DNA of 64,000 nucleotides, taken from positions 102,501-166,500 of the forward strand of contig JAKJHU010000373.1 of NCBI GenBank assembly GCA_022316685.1, written 5' to 3'. Position numbers and translations under genes: made by a program. Of this stretch, positions 34,093 through 44,357 are shown piece by piece. Within the stretch, counting starts at the first letter, position 1, and each line of letters opens with the position of its first letter. A model generated the notes under the pieces. It saw only the letters and a list, made by a program, of their open reading frames with translations. It was not told the DNA's origin and made no database searches. The DNA is from Progne subis subis. Taxonomy: Eukaryota; Chordata; Aves; Passeriformes; Hirundinidae.

Positions 34093-34940
34093 CTGGAGCT
34101 GCCTGAATGCAACAACTGGAATATGAGCCTCTCTCGAGGGGGAAATCTCCCCCTCCTGTGCCAGCCCATGCCAATACTGCCATTCTCTGCTGCTGCTGAG
34201 GCACTCGGGGCTCTGGCTGAGCAGGAAAGGTGACCCTGAGCCAGGAGCTTTCCTTGGCTGCAGCAAAGCCTTGGCACGCAAAGACCTTCCTGGTGCTGTG
34301 CCCTGGGCCAGGAGGGATTGTGCCACCAGAGCTGAGCCTAAATTTCTTCTCCCAGGCAGCTTTAGGGCACAGAACATGGAAAAGATAGAGTTGACTTTCT
34401 GCTGGCCTCCAGAAGAATCCTGTGTGTGAAGCAGTCTGGGAGCTGGGTTTATGTGTGAGAGGAGGGAAATTCAGAGCCCTTTTCTCTCCTGTGAGCTGAG
34501 GGTCTGCATTTGCAATGGCCCTGCAGCTGCCAAAGGGGAACTTTTCACTCAACTGAGAAAAGTTCTGCTGAAAGCCTGTCCCAAACCTGCTTTTCCTGCA
34601 ATTTTGCCTAATAAGTCCTAATTTTTTGCAGCCCCATGTCTTGCGTGTATGCAGGTGTGAGAACCGATGGATGGAACAGCTCTGGCGGGGGAAGTTCTCT
34701 TTTTCTTGTTTGTTGTTATTTTTGTTTTTGTTGTGGGTTTTTTGTTTGTTATTGTTTTGTTTGGTTTATTTTCCTGGTCTTTTGTTTTGATTGGTTTGTT
34801 GACTTTGGGGAGAGATTTTTTTTTTAGGCTTTGTGGGGTTTTGGGATTTTTTCCTTTTTTTGTTTTTTGTTCTGGTTCTTTTTTTAGGTGGTGAGAATTT
34901 TTGATTTTGTATGGAGTGGGTTTTTTTGTTTGTTTGTTTG

Positions 34941-34994
<54 letters not shown>

Positions 34995-35338
34995 CCCCTG
35001 TCAGCCCTGGGCAGAGCTCTGTAACTCTATGTGCCACTTGCCTGTGGCACTGTGGAGGTGGCCAGGGGGACCTTCCCCGAGCTGTGTGCACAGCAATGCA
35101 CATCAGCCCAGGCCGGGGGTGCTCAGTGCCCGCTCAGTTTTGCTGTCTGGCTGTGGCTCTGGACGATTCCCTTGGAGCGTCTCCAGGCAGGGGACGTTGG
35201 AGCTGTCCCCACCGTGGTGTCACAGAGAGGGGAACGCTGGGGCTGTGCCGCTCCTGCCCCGGCCCCAAGAGCTCTGCCAGCGCCTGGAACACAAGGAGGA
35301 GGAGACACAAAGGCTGAGCCCAAGGGTGAGAACTGCAG
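34093..35338. other. Intergenic with T/G-rich and poly-T low-complexity DNA
   Basis: 34680-34945 is T-rich with scattered G. An uninterrupted run of about 46 T occupies 34943-34988. Nothing coding is supported. Confidence 0.6.
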
Positions 35339-35500
35339 AAGGGGCTGAGCTGGGAGGGAGGCAGCGGGATCATGGTGTCCAGGCCCTGGCCCTGCACAGA
35401 CAGCCCAACAGTGGCAGCCTGGGCATTCCTGGGAGCAGTGTCCAAAGGCTCCTGGAGCTGCAGCAGCCTCAAAGCTGTGAACATTGCAGTGGCTGCAGAG
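35339..35500 (-). repeat. CR1 LINE 3' fragment (diverged)
   Basis: The minus strand reads TTTGGACACTGCTCCCAGG and later GTGCAGGGCCAGGGCCTGGA, matching the CR1 3' segment seen on the plus strand at 50430-50660. Confidence 0.55.
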
Positions 35501-35874
35501 CTCTGGGGAAAGGTCCCGGCCCTGGCTTGGGGCTGGGCCAGAGCCCAGGGAGCAAATCAACTTGCAGCTGCTGCCCCAGAGCAGGGAAGAGCAGGAATTG
35601 CTGCCTGGGAGAGACTCTTGCCAAGGGCCTGCAGTGCCAGGACACAGGCCATGGCTGGACGCTGCTTGGGGCCAGGGTGAGCTGGGATGTGGGGATGGAC
35701 TTGTTCCCTGGGAGGGTGGTGGGGCCCTGGCACTATGGCTGGTTCCGTCCCCAATCCGGGCGGGAGCTGACCTCCGGCTGGCTCTCGTCAACACAGCCAC
35801 AGAATGTTCCCAGTCCGGGGGCCACGCAGGCTATTTACCTGCTGGATCGGCTTCTCGACAGCTGGACCAGGTAG
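35501..35874. other. Intergenic, nothing recognised
   Basis: GC-rich host DNA between a CR1 fragment and a solo LTR. No supported gene. Confidence 0.4.
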
Positions 35875-36152
35875 TGTCGTGACAGCAACGGCAGCAGAAG
35901 AGAAAAGGTTGGCTCTCAGCTTAGCAGGTTAAAAGATGTTTATTCGCTGAAGAGCTGAGGAGCCGAGAGCTGAGGTCCAAGGTGAGAGAGTTTGAATCTC
36001 CCTCCTCCACCTTATAAGCGAAGGAGGGGTTCCAGGGAGGTTACAACAAGGCAACAAATCCGGGGATCCAGGGAGTAACAAGGTGTGCCCACCCCCAAGC
36101 CCTGGCCCCCTAAAATCCAGCGCTAAAGGAATTCCCCCCAGGGGACCTATCA
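35875..36152 (-). mobile_element. Solo LTR (putative)
   Basis: Minus strand starts TGATAGGTCC and ends CACGACA. A CTTATAAGG TATA-like box is followed about 90 bases later by AATAAACATC. That order and spacing is what an LTR promoter and polyadenylation signal would show. No other copy is in the window, so the family is unknown. Confidence 0.5.
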
Positions 36153-36171
36153 CCTGAAACCCTCTCCCTGA

Positions 36172-36780
36172 TGTTATAAATAAATTCTATTCAAATAATC
36201 TATGTTTTAGTTACTTAACTGTTAAGTAATTCCATTAAGATTGTTAATGCTAGTTCTGTATAAAAATTTACCTTATTCCTGTTTTAATGCTGATTTATCA
36301 CCTTATTTACTTGTTTGGTAATTAAGAATTTACCTTATTACCTGTATCTCTGTTCCCATTCGCCGGATAGTGTCTGAATATGCAAATAAAAAGAACACTG
36401 GAATTCTGGGAACAACTCAAGAACAAGAGACCCTGAAAAGCAGGGAACCAAATTAAAATCCAGGACTGTAGTCGCATTTTAGACTAGTGCAAGAAGTACG
36501 GGGGTCCGCCGAAGCAGCTTTATTTAGTCGCCGTGACCTGAGAAGGAGTCCCCCATCGCTGGACGACCCCTGATCAGCGAAGCGAAACGGACTCCGCGGC
36601 AAGGGAAAAAGCCCGTGAGGGGGGGTGGGAGTCCCCAGCTTTGCTGTGAAGCGAAGCTGTGTGTACCTCCTCCTCCACGTTGCTAAGGGAGCAAGCAAGC
36701 TCTCCCCCAAGGCCAAGCTTGATAATAAAGAAACATACAAAACAGCAAGACTCTGACTCTCTATAATTTTTTCCAGAACA
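36172..36780 (+). mobile_element. ERV-D 5' LTR
   Basis: Ends are TGTT and AACA. The first 250 bases are AT-rich, with a GC-rich second half. AATAAA at 36724-36729 lies close to the 3' end, a usual position for the polyadenylation signal. Confidence 0.93.
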
Positions 36781-36785
36781 ATTTC

Positions 36786-36803
36786 TGGGGGCTCGTCCAT
36801 GGG
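36786..36803 (+). promoter_or_regulatory. ERV-D primer-binding site, tRNA-Pro type
   Basis: TGGGGGCTCGTCC begins five bases after the LTR. This is the primer site typical of gammaretroviruses, complementary to the tRNA-Pro 3' end. Confidence 0.88.
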
Positions 36804-38213
36804 ATCTGGCCACGCCTGAAGAGGGACCGAGGACGGGACGGCCGCTCGCCCTTCGGACCTCCGGGACAGCTGGACAAGCGGGAGCAGCCTGGGACCGGCA
36901 ACGAGGAGGAGCGCCGGAGGGTGAGCATTCCAGCGGCGGGTAAAGGAGACGTGCGAGTGGGAGTGTGAGATAGTCGGGGGCCAGCAGCTCGGACCCCCGG
37001 AACTGAGTGTGGACCCCTCGGTACTGTGGTTTCGGACACCCGCGAGGGGGCCGGCCAGGAAAAGGGGGAAGCGAGAGAATAATGAGTGAGGCGTCTCCTT
37101 AGGGGCAGAAAGACCCCCCCCGGGCTTGCAGGGGAAAACAGAGTGTGAGTGGCACGCATTGGGGGCAGAAAGACCCCCCCCTGGGCGTGCAGGGGAAAAC
37201 AAAGTGTGAGTGGCACGCATTGGGGGCAAGTCCCCCCCCTTAAAGGCTAGAGTAGCCTAGGAGGGTTTAGAGTCCCTGGAGGGGTGGGAAAACCGTACCA
37301 GGGTTGACAGGGTGTCCCCAGACACTGCGGGTGCCGAGAGCTCATGAGAGTCCCTGCTTCCCAGAACGGAGCGAGACGCACCGGAGAGGGTGTGCTGCCG
37401 CGGTCTCAGGGAGGAGGCCGTAAACCCATAGCCCGAGGACACCGGGGTGGGGAGTCAATGTAGAGGCAAGGCGGGCATCCTGCACACACACACTCATCCC
37501 TCTTGCTGAGGCTGCTTCGTTGGGGAGAAGTAGTCAAGCCAGTCCTGGTGGAAGGCAAAGGGGTCGGGCCCTGCTGGGGTTGATCCTTGGAAACAAGGAA
37601 GGGATACCCCCCCAGGTAACCCGTGCGGAGTCTTGACCTCTTACCTCCGTTTCAAAAAGTGAAGAGGGGGACTGTACTAGTAGCAGGGCAGTCTAGTCCG
37701 GGGTTTGGACTGAAGGTGTCCGGCCCGGCGGGGGCTAAGGCGTGGGAAGGCCCTGGGGCCCAGAAGGGGATGCCAGTACTAGGGACCCTGTCGTGTGCCG
37801 CAAAGCGTGTCCAGAGTCTCAGGGGTGAGGCAAGGCGCGGGGGTACATAGGGAGTGAGGTCATTAGGACTCACCTCAAAGGGGTCAGAAGAGAGTCTGAG
37901 CCCCTGGTGTAAGTAAAGTGTGAGCGTCCAAGAAAGTGAAGAAGGTTAGAGAAAGTGAGTAGAAAGAGGGAGAATTTGTTCCCTAATGAAAGCAAAAGTG
38001 TAGGAAAGAGTAGAAAAGCATAAAGTTTAGGAGTTTTATGTTGAAGTGTTCAAGGATTAAGTCAGGAGATTTGAAGTAAAGGGAGAAAAGCTGAAGAATT
38101 ATTTTTGCTTAAAAAAAAAAAAAACACCAAAAAAAAAAACCACCAAAAAAAAAAAAACCTGTGTTGCCAGTCAGTAAAGGGCACCTTTGAAATTTTTTTT
38201 CAGTTTAAAGAAA
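36804..38213 (+). other. ERV-D leader (1.4 kb), with candidate splice donor and packaging region
   Basis: Untranslated leader between the primer site and gag. It is long for a gammaretrovirus. GGAGGGTGAGCATT near 36916 is a possible splice donor for env mRNA. Short stop-interrupted frames lie within it, and A-rich runs sit at 38110-38160. No gag-like extension (glyco-gag) was recognised. Confidence 0.6.
37101..37240 (+). repeat. Leader tandem repeat, 61-bp unit with G5/C7 hairpin
   Basis: Two full units and a part of a third. Each begins GGGGGCAGAAAGACCCCCC, able to fold into a small G/C stem-loop, followed by TGCAGGGGAAAACA and GTGTGAGTGGCACGCATT. Lies where retroviral packaging signals occur. 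Confidence 0.7.
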
Positions 38214-40148
38214 ATGGGACAATGTACTAGTAAGAAAAAGAAATCCCAAAAGGAGAATAACAAAGTAAAGAGTATTCCACCCGGTAGTCCCTTAGAACAA
38301 CTTTTAGCTAAATGGGATTCTTTAGAGGCCACAAAAGGACTAGATCAGGTTAAAATGGTGTTTTATTGCACAGAAGTCTGGCCAAAATTAAAATTACCAG
38401 GAGAGTGGCCATGGTTTGGAACACATGATGAGTGGATGTGCTATCAGTTAAATCACTACCTAAGAACTCAGGAAGATCCAGACGTAAACCAGTTAGCTTA
38501 TGCTGCTTGTTGGCAAAAGAGAGCCACGAGTAAAGAGAATATAAAAGTCTGCAAATTAAAAGAAAAAGAAAAGTGTGAAAGAAAAGAACAGAAAGAGGAA
38601 AGAACAGAAACTAATCAAAGATGGGACCCTTTAGACCATTTACCCCCTCCAATTTACCCAGAGGTGCCCCAAGTCCCTCAAAATCCTGTCCCAGTTCCCC
38701 TACTAACTTCCCCGAGTCAAACTCCTTCAGAACCCTCTCCTCCTCTTCCCCCAGTGGTTCCATCATCACCCCCCCTTAACAGCTCTCCTCCCCAGTCCTT
38801 AGTACCTTCTCCCCCTTCTCCCCCAACAGCCCCTTTGCCACCTCCTTCCAATAGTCAAAGTTCTTTAGCCCCAGTTATAACCCCTGCAGTTTCCCAAAAC
38901 ACAACCTCTTCCCTAGCCCCCCTTCCTCCCACAGTACCATCCTCTGCTTCTCCCCCTACAGATTTTACTACCTCCCCCTCACCTACAGTAATTCCCCTGC
39001 CACCCCCTAACTGGGAGTTAACCAAAACCCCTACAGACTCCCGTGAGTCATCCCGTTCTCCTGGAATTCCCCAGGAATTTGTAACTCAGCCAGTGTTATC
39101 AGTTAATAATGTAAGTGAAGGACCCTATTGTAACACAAGGTCAAAAGCCTTAAAGCCAGAAAAACTTTTTCCCCTCAGGGAAGTGCCTATGGGAGGAGTA
39201 ATTGGAGGAGTGGGATTTGTAAATGCCCCATTAACAGCCTCTGAAGTAAGAGGATTTAAGAAAGAGCTAGGAAATTTAGTTGCAGATCCCATAGGTGTTG
39301 CCACACAGGTAGACCAATTCCTTGGGCCCAATGTTTATACATGGGGAGAGTTAAATTCTATATTAAACATCTTGTTCTCCCCTGAGGAAATACGAATGAT
39401 TAGAACAGCAAGTATCAGAATCTGGGAAAGGGAAAATAGGTTGGGGCCACCTGGCAATCATAAATTACTGATAGGTGACCCAGGTTGGGACCCAAATCGA
39501 GAAGAGGAAAGACAAAATATGCGAGACTATAGGTCCTTGATAGTAAGAGGTATAAGAGAATCTGTCCCCAGAGGGAATAATACTAAATTAGCTTTTGATG
39601 GGTCCCAAGAAAAAGATGAGACTCCTGCCACTTGGCTAAATCGATTAAAAAGAAATTTTCAATTATATTCAAGCATAGACCCTGATAGTCCTGAGGGACA
39701 AGTAATTCTAAAAGTGCAGTTTGTAACAAAGTCATGGCCAGATATACGGAGAAAATTAGAAAAAATTGAAGATTGGCAGGAGAAAAGTATTAATGAATTA
39801 TTAAAAGAAGCCTTAAGAGTTTACCTGAGGAGAGAAGAAGAAAAAGCTAAAGCCAAGGCTCGCATTATGGTAGCTGTAGCAAGAGAAAGTACTAGAGTAG
39901 CAGAAAACCAGAAAAACTCCCCCTGGAAATCTAGTGAGGGAGGACCAAGACCCTCATTTAAAGAACCAAAGTCACCCATAGTACCACCGTGGGTAAATTT
40001 AAAAAGAAGTAACCCAGGAGAGAATAGAACTTGTTATTACTGTGGTGAAATAGGGCATTAAAAAAGGGATTGTAAGAAATTATCACTTGATGAGGCTATT
40101 GCAAGGGAGCAAGATGCCCTGGAGAGGGTGCTGAAAGGGGAGGATTAG
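38214..40148 (+). pseudogene. gag: ERV-D gag: matrix, proline-rich, capsid, broken nucleocapsid
   Basis: Start chosen at the ATG in MGQCTS because Gly2 gives an N-myristoylation signal, as in gammaretroviral Gag; the frame is open nine codons further upstream. The matrix spans about residues 1-110. A proline-rich stretch of about 180 residues includes PPIY, a PPxY late-budding motif. The capsid begins near GFVNAPLT and contains QEKDETPATWLNRL, the major homology region. A charged helix follows. The nucleocapsid knuckle starts CYYCGEIGH, but a TAA at 40059-40061 interrupts it. The frame stays open beyond, to the normal TAG at 40146-40148. Confidence 0.92.
40146..40148 (+). promoter_or_regulatory. 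ERV-D gag-pol readthrough stop (TAG)
   Basis: GAT TAG GGG TGT CAG, with gag and pol in the same frame. The same TAG-GG context occurs in ERV-A, supporting it as the native gag terminator and not a lesion. Confidence 0.8.
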
Positions 40149-43100
40149 GGGTGTCAGAGGCTCTATAAAATAGGGGACCCAATAGAACAACAAGATGAGC
40201 CTCTAGTAAACTTTGATGTGGGTCCCCAAAGTGAAGAATATGAATTCTTAGTAGACACAGGAGCTGATAGATCGAGTTTAAGGAAATTACCAACAGGGGT
40301 AACAATCGGGACAAAAACTTGTGAAGTGTTAGGGGCTGAAGGGAGGCCCTTTCGAGCATTAATAGTTGAAGGAGTAGAGATTAAAGGGAACTCAAAGCAC
40401 TGTGTAGCTGATTTTCTTTATTTACCACATACAGAAACCAATTTACTAGGCAGAGACTTACAAGTGCAGCTCGGGGTAGGAGTTATCCCAAAAGATGGAA
40501 AAATGGTTGTGCATATCATGAAACTGACCCAAGAGGATATACAAGAGATAAATCCAGAAGTGTGGGCTACAGAGGGAAAATATGGGTGTTTAGATATCCC
40601 TCCCATTAAGATAGAAATGCAAAAAGATACCCCTGCCATCAGAGTTAAGCAATACCCAATGTCACCAGAAGGAAAGAAAGGGCTAGCTTCAGTAATTGAG
40701 CATCTTTTAAAAGAAAATATCTTAGAACCGTGTATGTCCCCTCATAACACCCCTATATTAGCCATAAAGAAAGATGAGGGAAAGTTTAGATTAGTCCAGG
40801 ATTTGAGAGAAATAAATAAAAGAACTATTGCTCGACACCCAGTAGTACCTAACCCCTATACCTTGCTGAGTAAAATTCCAAGAGAGCATACCTGGTTCAC
40901 AGTGATAGACTTAAAGGATGCCTTTTGGGCATGTCCCCTAGCAGAAGAGTGTAGGGATTGGTTCGCCTTTGAATGGGAACATCCAGACAGGGGAAGAAAA
41001 CAACAGCTAAGGTGGACCCGGTTACCGCAGGGGTATAGGGAATCGCCAAATATCTTTGGACAGGCCCTAGAGACATTATTAGAACAGTTTAGTCCCAAAG
41101 AAGGAGTTCAAATTTTGCAATACGTGGATGATTTATTAATATCAGGGGAGACAGAGAAAGAAGTTAAAGATGTAAGTATACAACTTCTAAACTTTCTTGG
41201 AGAAAAGGGGTTAAAAGTATCTCAGAGTAAACTACAGTTTGTGGAAACTGAAGTCATTTATTTAGGCCACATAATCGGAAAGGGGAGTAAAAGGTTAAGC
41301 CCTGCAAGAATTTCAGGAATAGTGTCTATATCACCTCCTAAAACTAAGAGAGACATAAGGAAACTTCTAGGCTTGTTTGGATACTGCAAGCACTGCATAG
41401 ATAAGTACACTCAAGGGGTTAAATTTCTTTATGATAAATTAATAGACCAGGAACCAATGAATTGGACAGAGAGTGACGAGAGGCAGCTGCAAGATCTAAA
41501 AGAGAAATTATCCTCAGCACCAGTTTTAAGCTTACCAGATCTTAAAAAGGAGTTTGATTTATTTGTAAACACTGAAGAAGGGATAGCATACAGAGTTTTA
41601 ACCCAAGAATGGGGAGGATACCGAAAACCTGTAGCATTTTTATCAAAACTGTTAGATCCAGTTGCTAAGGGATGGCCGGCTTGTCTCCAAGCAGTTGCAG
41701 CTGCAGCTATTTTAATAGAAGAAGCTCAAAAGTTAACATTACAGGGAAAGATGAAGATACATACTCCACATGATTTGAAAACAATCTTAAGTCAAAGAGC
41801 TCAAAAGTGGCTCACAGATTCTAGAATCCTAAAATATGAAATTATACTGATAAATTCAGATAACCTAGAACTAACAACATCCAAAAGCTTAAATCCAGCT
41901 CAATTTCTCTCTGGTGAGCCCACTGAAGAGATAGAACACCATTGCCTAGAACTCATTGATATGCAGACAAAAGTAAGGGAAGATTTAGAGGATACACCCC
42001 TTCCATATGGGAGAGTGTTGTTCACAGATGGGTCATCCCGAGTGGTGGAAGGGAAAAGAATATCAGGATACTCTGTGATTGAGGGAGAGAAAATGAAAGT
42101 TTTAGAAAAGGGAAAGTTACCAAGTAATTGGTCAGCACAGTGCTGTGAAATATATGCTCTAAAGAGAGGGCTAGACTTACTTGAAGATGACCGAGGGACC
42201 ATTTACACAGACTCTAGATATGCCTTTGGTATCGTGCACACATTTGGGAAAATTTGGGAAGGACGGGGATATTTAAATTCAAAAGGGAAAAACTTAATAC
42301 ACACAGAATTAATAAAGTCAGTGTTAAAATCTTTACAAAAACCAGTAGAAATTGCAGTAGTTCACATAAAAGGACATCAAAAGGGAGATATGCCCGAGAT
42401 AAGGGGAAACCAGTTAGCTGATAAAACAGCCAGAGAAGCAGCTTTAGAACCAGGAGAACCAGTAAAAATCCTCAAATTAGAGAAAATACCAAGAAAAGAA
42501 GAAGAAAGGATAGAGCAAGTGTTTAGTAAAAAGGAGCAGAAAGCAATAAAAGAATTAGGATTACACCAGGGGGAAAACGGAGCGTGGTTAACAGCTGACG
42601 GACAGAAATTCTTAAATAAAGCCCTAGCCAGAAGAATACTTACAGAAATACATAATTTAACCCACTGGGGAACCCAGGGGTTATGTGACCATTTCCTAAG
42701 GGAAAACCTATGTATTGGAGTACACGAATTAGCAAAAGCAGTTACTCAGGGATGCATAATATGTCAGAAAATAAATCAAAAAGTTATGAGAAAAACTGAG
42801 CCTGGAGGGAGGGAGTTAGCCTTAAGGCCCTTCCAGAACGTGCAAATTGATTTTACTGAGATGCCCCGTGTTCACGGGTACAAACACTTGTTAGTGATCA
42901 TAGATCACCTTACCCATTGGGTAGAGGCATTTCCTACAAAAAGGGAAACAGCAGAAGTAGTAACAAAAATAATATTAGAAGATATCCTCCCTCCCTATGG
43001 GCTGATAAATAATATTGATTCAGACAGAGGGCCACATTTCACAGCACAAATTCTACAACAGGTAACACAAGCCTTAGGGATAAAATGGAGGTTACACACC

Positions 43101-43700
43101 CGATGGCATCCCCAAAGCTCAGGCAGAGTAGAAAGGATGAACAAAACCATTAAAAATGTACTGACTAAACTAATAGCAGAAACTCAACTAAATTGGCTTA
43201 AATGCTTACCCCTAGCATTACTACGAATCAGAACACAGCCACGAGCAGATCTAGGAGTGTCACCATATGAAAAGCTATTTGGGCTTCCCTTTTTGTTATC
43301 TCCTTATAGTTCTAAAGACTACCTGGAAGGAGAGGAAATCACTAGAAAATATCTAAAAACTATTGGACAAACCTTAGAAAATCTCAGAAAGAAAGGCTAT
43401 CTTCCTCAAACTTCCCCTTTGGATGCAAATGTGCATAATGTCAATCCTGGAGACTGGGTGTTGATCAAAACGTGGACTAATACCCCGCTGACCCCGAAGT
43501 TTGAAGGTCCCTACCAAGTACTGTTAACAACTCACACAGCAGTGCGCACTAAGGAAAAAGGATGGACCCACATCACCAGAGTTAAAGGGCCAGTACCCCC
43601 TCCTGGAGAGAACCCGAGTTCAGCACCCTCACCGGATGAAACCGAGTGGACAGTAACACCACACCCGAAAGACTTGAAATTAACCTTTAAAGAGAAATGA
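40149..43700 (+). CDS. pol: ERV-D pol polyprotein: protease, RT, RNase H, integrase
   Basis: Uninterrupted frame; residue numbers here count from the ATG at 40218 (1,160 residues). Protease active site FLVDTGAD at D13. RT polymerase motif YVDD at 302-305. RNase H first catalytic Asp at 604 (FTDGSS), then CEIYALKRG, IYTDSRYAFG and GNQLADKTA. Integrase zinc domain HNLTH and CIIC. Catalytic triad D878, D936, E972 with D-35-E spacing. The C-terminal domain ends in an acidic Pro/Ser-rich tail. It has no initiation codon of its own in practice: it would be made as a Gag-Pol readthrough product. All catalytic residues I can name are present. Confidence 0.94.
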   Translation, partial: GCQRLYKIGDPIEQQDEPLVNFDVGPQSEEYEFLVDTGADRSSLRKLPTGVTIGTKTCEVLGAEGRPFRALIVEGVEIKGNSKHCVADFLYLPHTETNLLGRDLQVQLGVGVIPKDGKMVVHIMKLTQEDIQEINPEVWATEGKYGCLDIPPIKIEMQKDTPAIRVKQYPMSPEGKKGLASVIEHLLKENILEPCMSPHNTPILAIKKDEGKFRLVQDLREINKRTIARHPVVPNPYTLLSKIPREHTWFTVIDLKDAFWACPLAEECRDWFAFEWEHPDRGRKQQLRWTRLPQGYRESPNIFGQALETLLEQFSPKEGVQILQYVDDLLISGETEKEVKDVSIQLLNFLGEKGLKVSQSKLQFVETEVIYLGHIIGKGSKRLSPARISGIVSISPPKTKRDIRKLLGLFGYCKHCIDKYTQGVKFLYDKLIDQEPMNWTESDERQLQDLKEKLSSAPVLSLPDLKKEFDLFVNTEEGIAYRVLTQEWGGYRKPVAFLSKLLDPVAKGWPACLQAVAAAAILIEEAQKLTLQGKMKIHTPHDLKTILSQRAQKWLTDSRILKYEIILINSDNLELTTSKSLNPAQFLSGEPTEEIEHHCLELIDMQTKVREDLEDTPLPYGRVLFTDGSSRVVEGKRISGYSVIEGEKMKVLEKGKLPSNWSAQCCEIYALKRGLDLLEDDRGTIYTDSRYAFGIVHTFGKIWEGRGYLNSKGKNLIHTELIKSVLKSLQKPVEIAVVHIKGHQKGDMPEIRGNQLADKTAREAALEPGEPVKILKLEKIPRKEEERIEQVFSKKEQKAIKELGLHQGENGAWLTADGQKFLNKALARRILTEIHNLTHWGTQGLCDHFLRENLCIGVHELAKAVTQGCIICQKINQKVMRKTEPGGRELALRPFQNVQIDFTEMPRVHGYKHLLVIIDHLTHWVEAFPTKRETAEVVTKIILEDILPPYGLINNIDSDRGPHFTAQILQQVTQALGIKWRLHTRWHPQSSGRVERMNKTIKNVLTKLIAETQLNWLKCLPLALLRIRTQPRADLGVSPYEKLFGLPFLLSPYSSKDYLEGEEITRKYLKTIGQTLENLRKKGYLPQTSPLDANVHNVNPGDWVLIKTWTNTPLTPKFEGPYQVLLTTHTAVRTKEKGWTHITRVKGPVPPPGENPSSAPSPDETEWTVTPHPKDLKLTFKEK

Positions 43701-44357
43701 GATAACAGAGACTGTGAAAACCTTTTGTTTCAGTTGCCTCTCCCATAATCAACGAACTCAAAAAAAAGGGGGGGGGGGGGGCACAATAAGGGTTAAATTC
43801 TGTAAACCTAAGTCAGTTTTTGTAATTAGCAATTTTAGGTATGTTTAAGTAATAGATATATTAAAAAAGGGTATAAGTTTTTTTTTTTTTTGTATTAATC
43901 TTACATATAGTTTAAGTCTTTTTTAATAAGTACGAATTTAAGTAAGTTTAAGGGGGGTTTTTTTATGATAATTTTTAAATTGTAAGTTTTATGAATAGCA
44001 ACTTAAATAAGTTTAAGTAATAGAAAAAAAAAGTATAAGGGTTTTTTTTATTAAGTTTAAATATTGTTTAGGTTTTTTAAATAGTGATTTAAATAAGTTT
44101 AAGATTTTTTATATGTTAATTTTAAAAGTTATTAAGTTCTATAAGTAGCAGTTTGAACAAATTTAAGCAATAGAAAAATTAAAAGAGTATAAAAGTTTTT
44201 TTTTTTGAAGAAAAAAAAAGGGGTGGATCTCCTACAGAACATTCTCTAAAGGCAACTAAATTAATAGGGAAGGGAAGTGGAAGCATGTAAGTGGGTTCTG
44301 TAGGAGACCTCTCCACTCCAAGAGGCAAGGCCGGGTGGAGCAAGAGATCCAGGACGG
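43701..44357 (+). repeat. AT-rich degenerate repeats between ERV-D pol and env
   Basis: After a G12 run near 43770, sequence from about 43800 to 44215 is built of diverged units with AAGTTTAAGTAATAG, GTATAAGGGTTTTTTT and TTAAGTTT blocks, each about 130-170 bases. A T-run followed by GAAG near 44197-44208 could serve as a splice acceptor for env. No coding potential. ERV-A has a Cys-rich frame in the same position. Confidence 0.65.

Noticed and set aside
34888..35874. 328-codon frame starting in poly-T
   Set aside because: It starts in a run of Phe codons from a T homopolymer and continues through CR1 and host DNA with no domain.
36453..37229. 258-codon minus-strand frame in the ERV-D 5' LTR and leader
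   Set aside because: Antisense to the LTR and leader; the apparent internal protein repeats simply reflect the 61-bp leader repeat.
37101..37240. CRISPR-like direct repeats
   Set aside because: Only two and a half adjacent units without unique spacers, inside a retroviral leader in a vertebrate genome.
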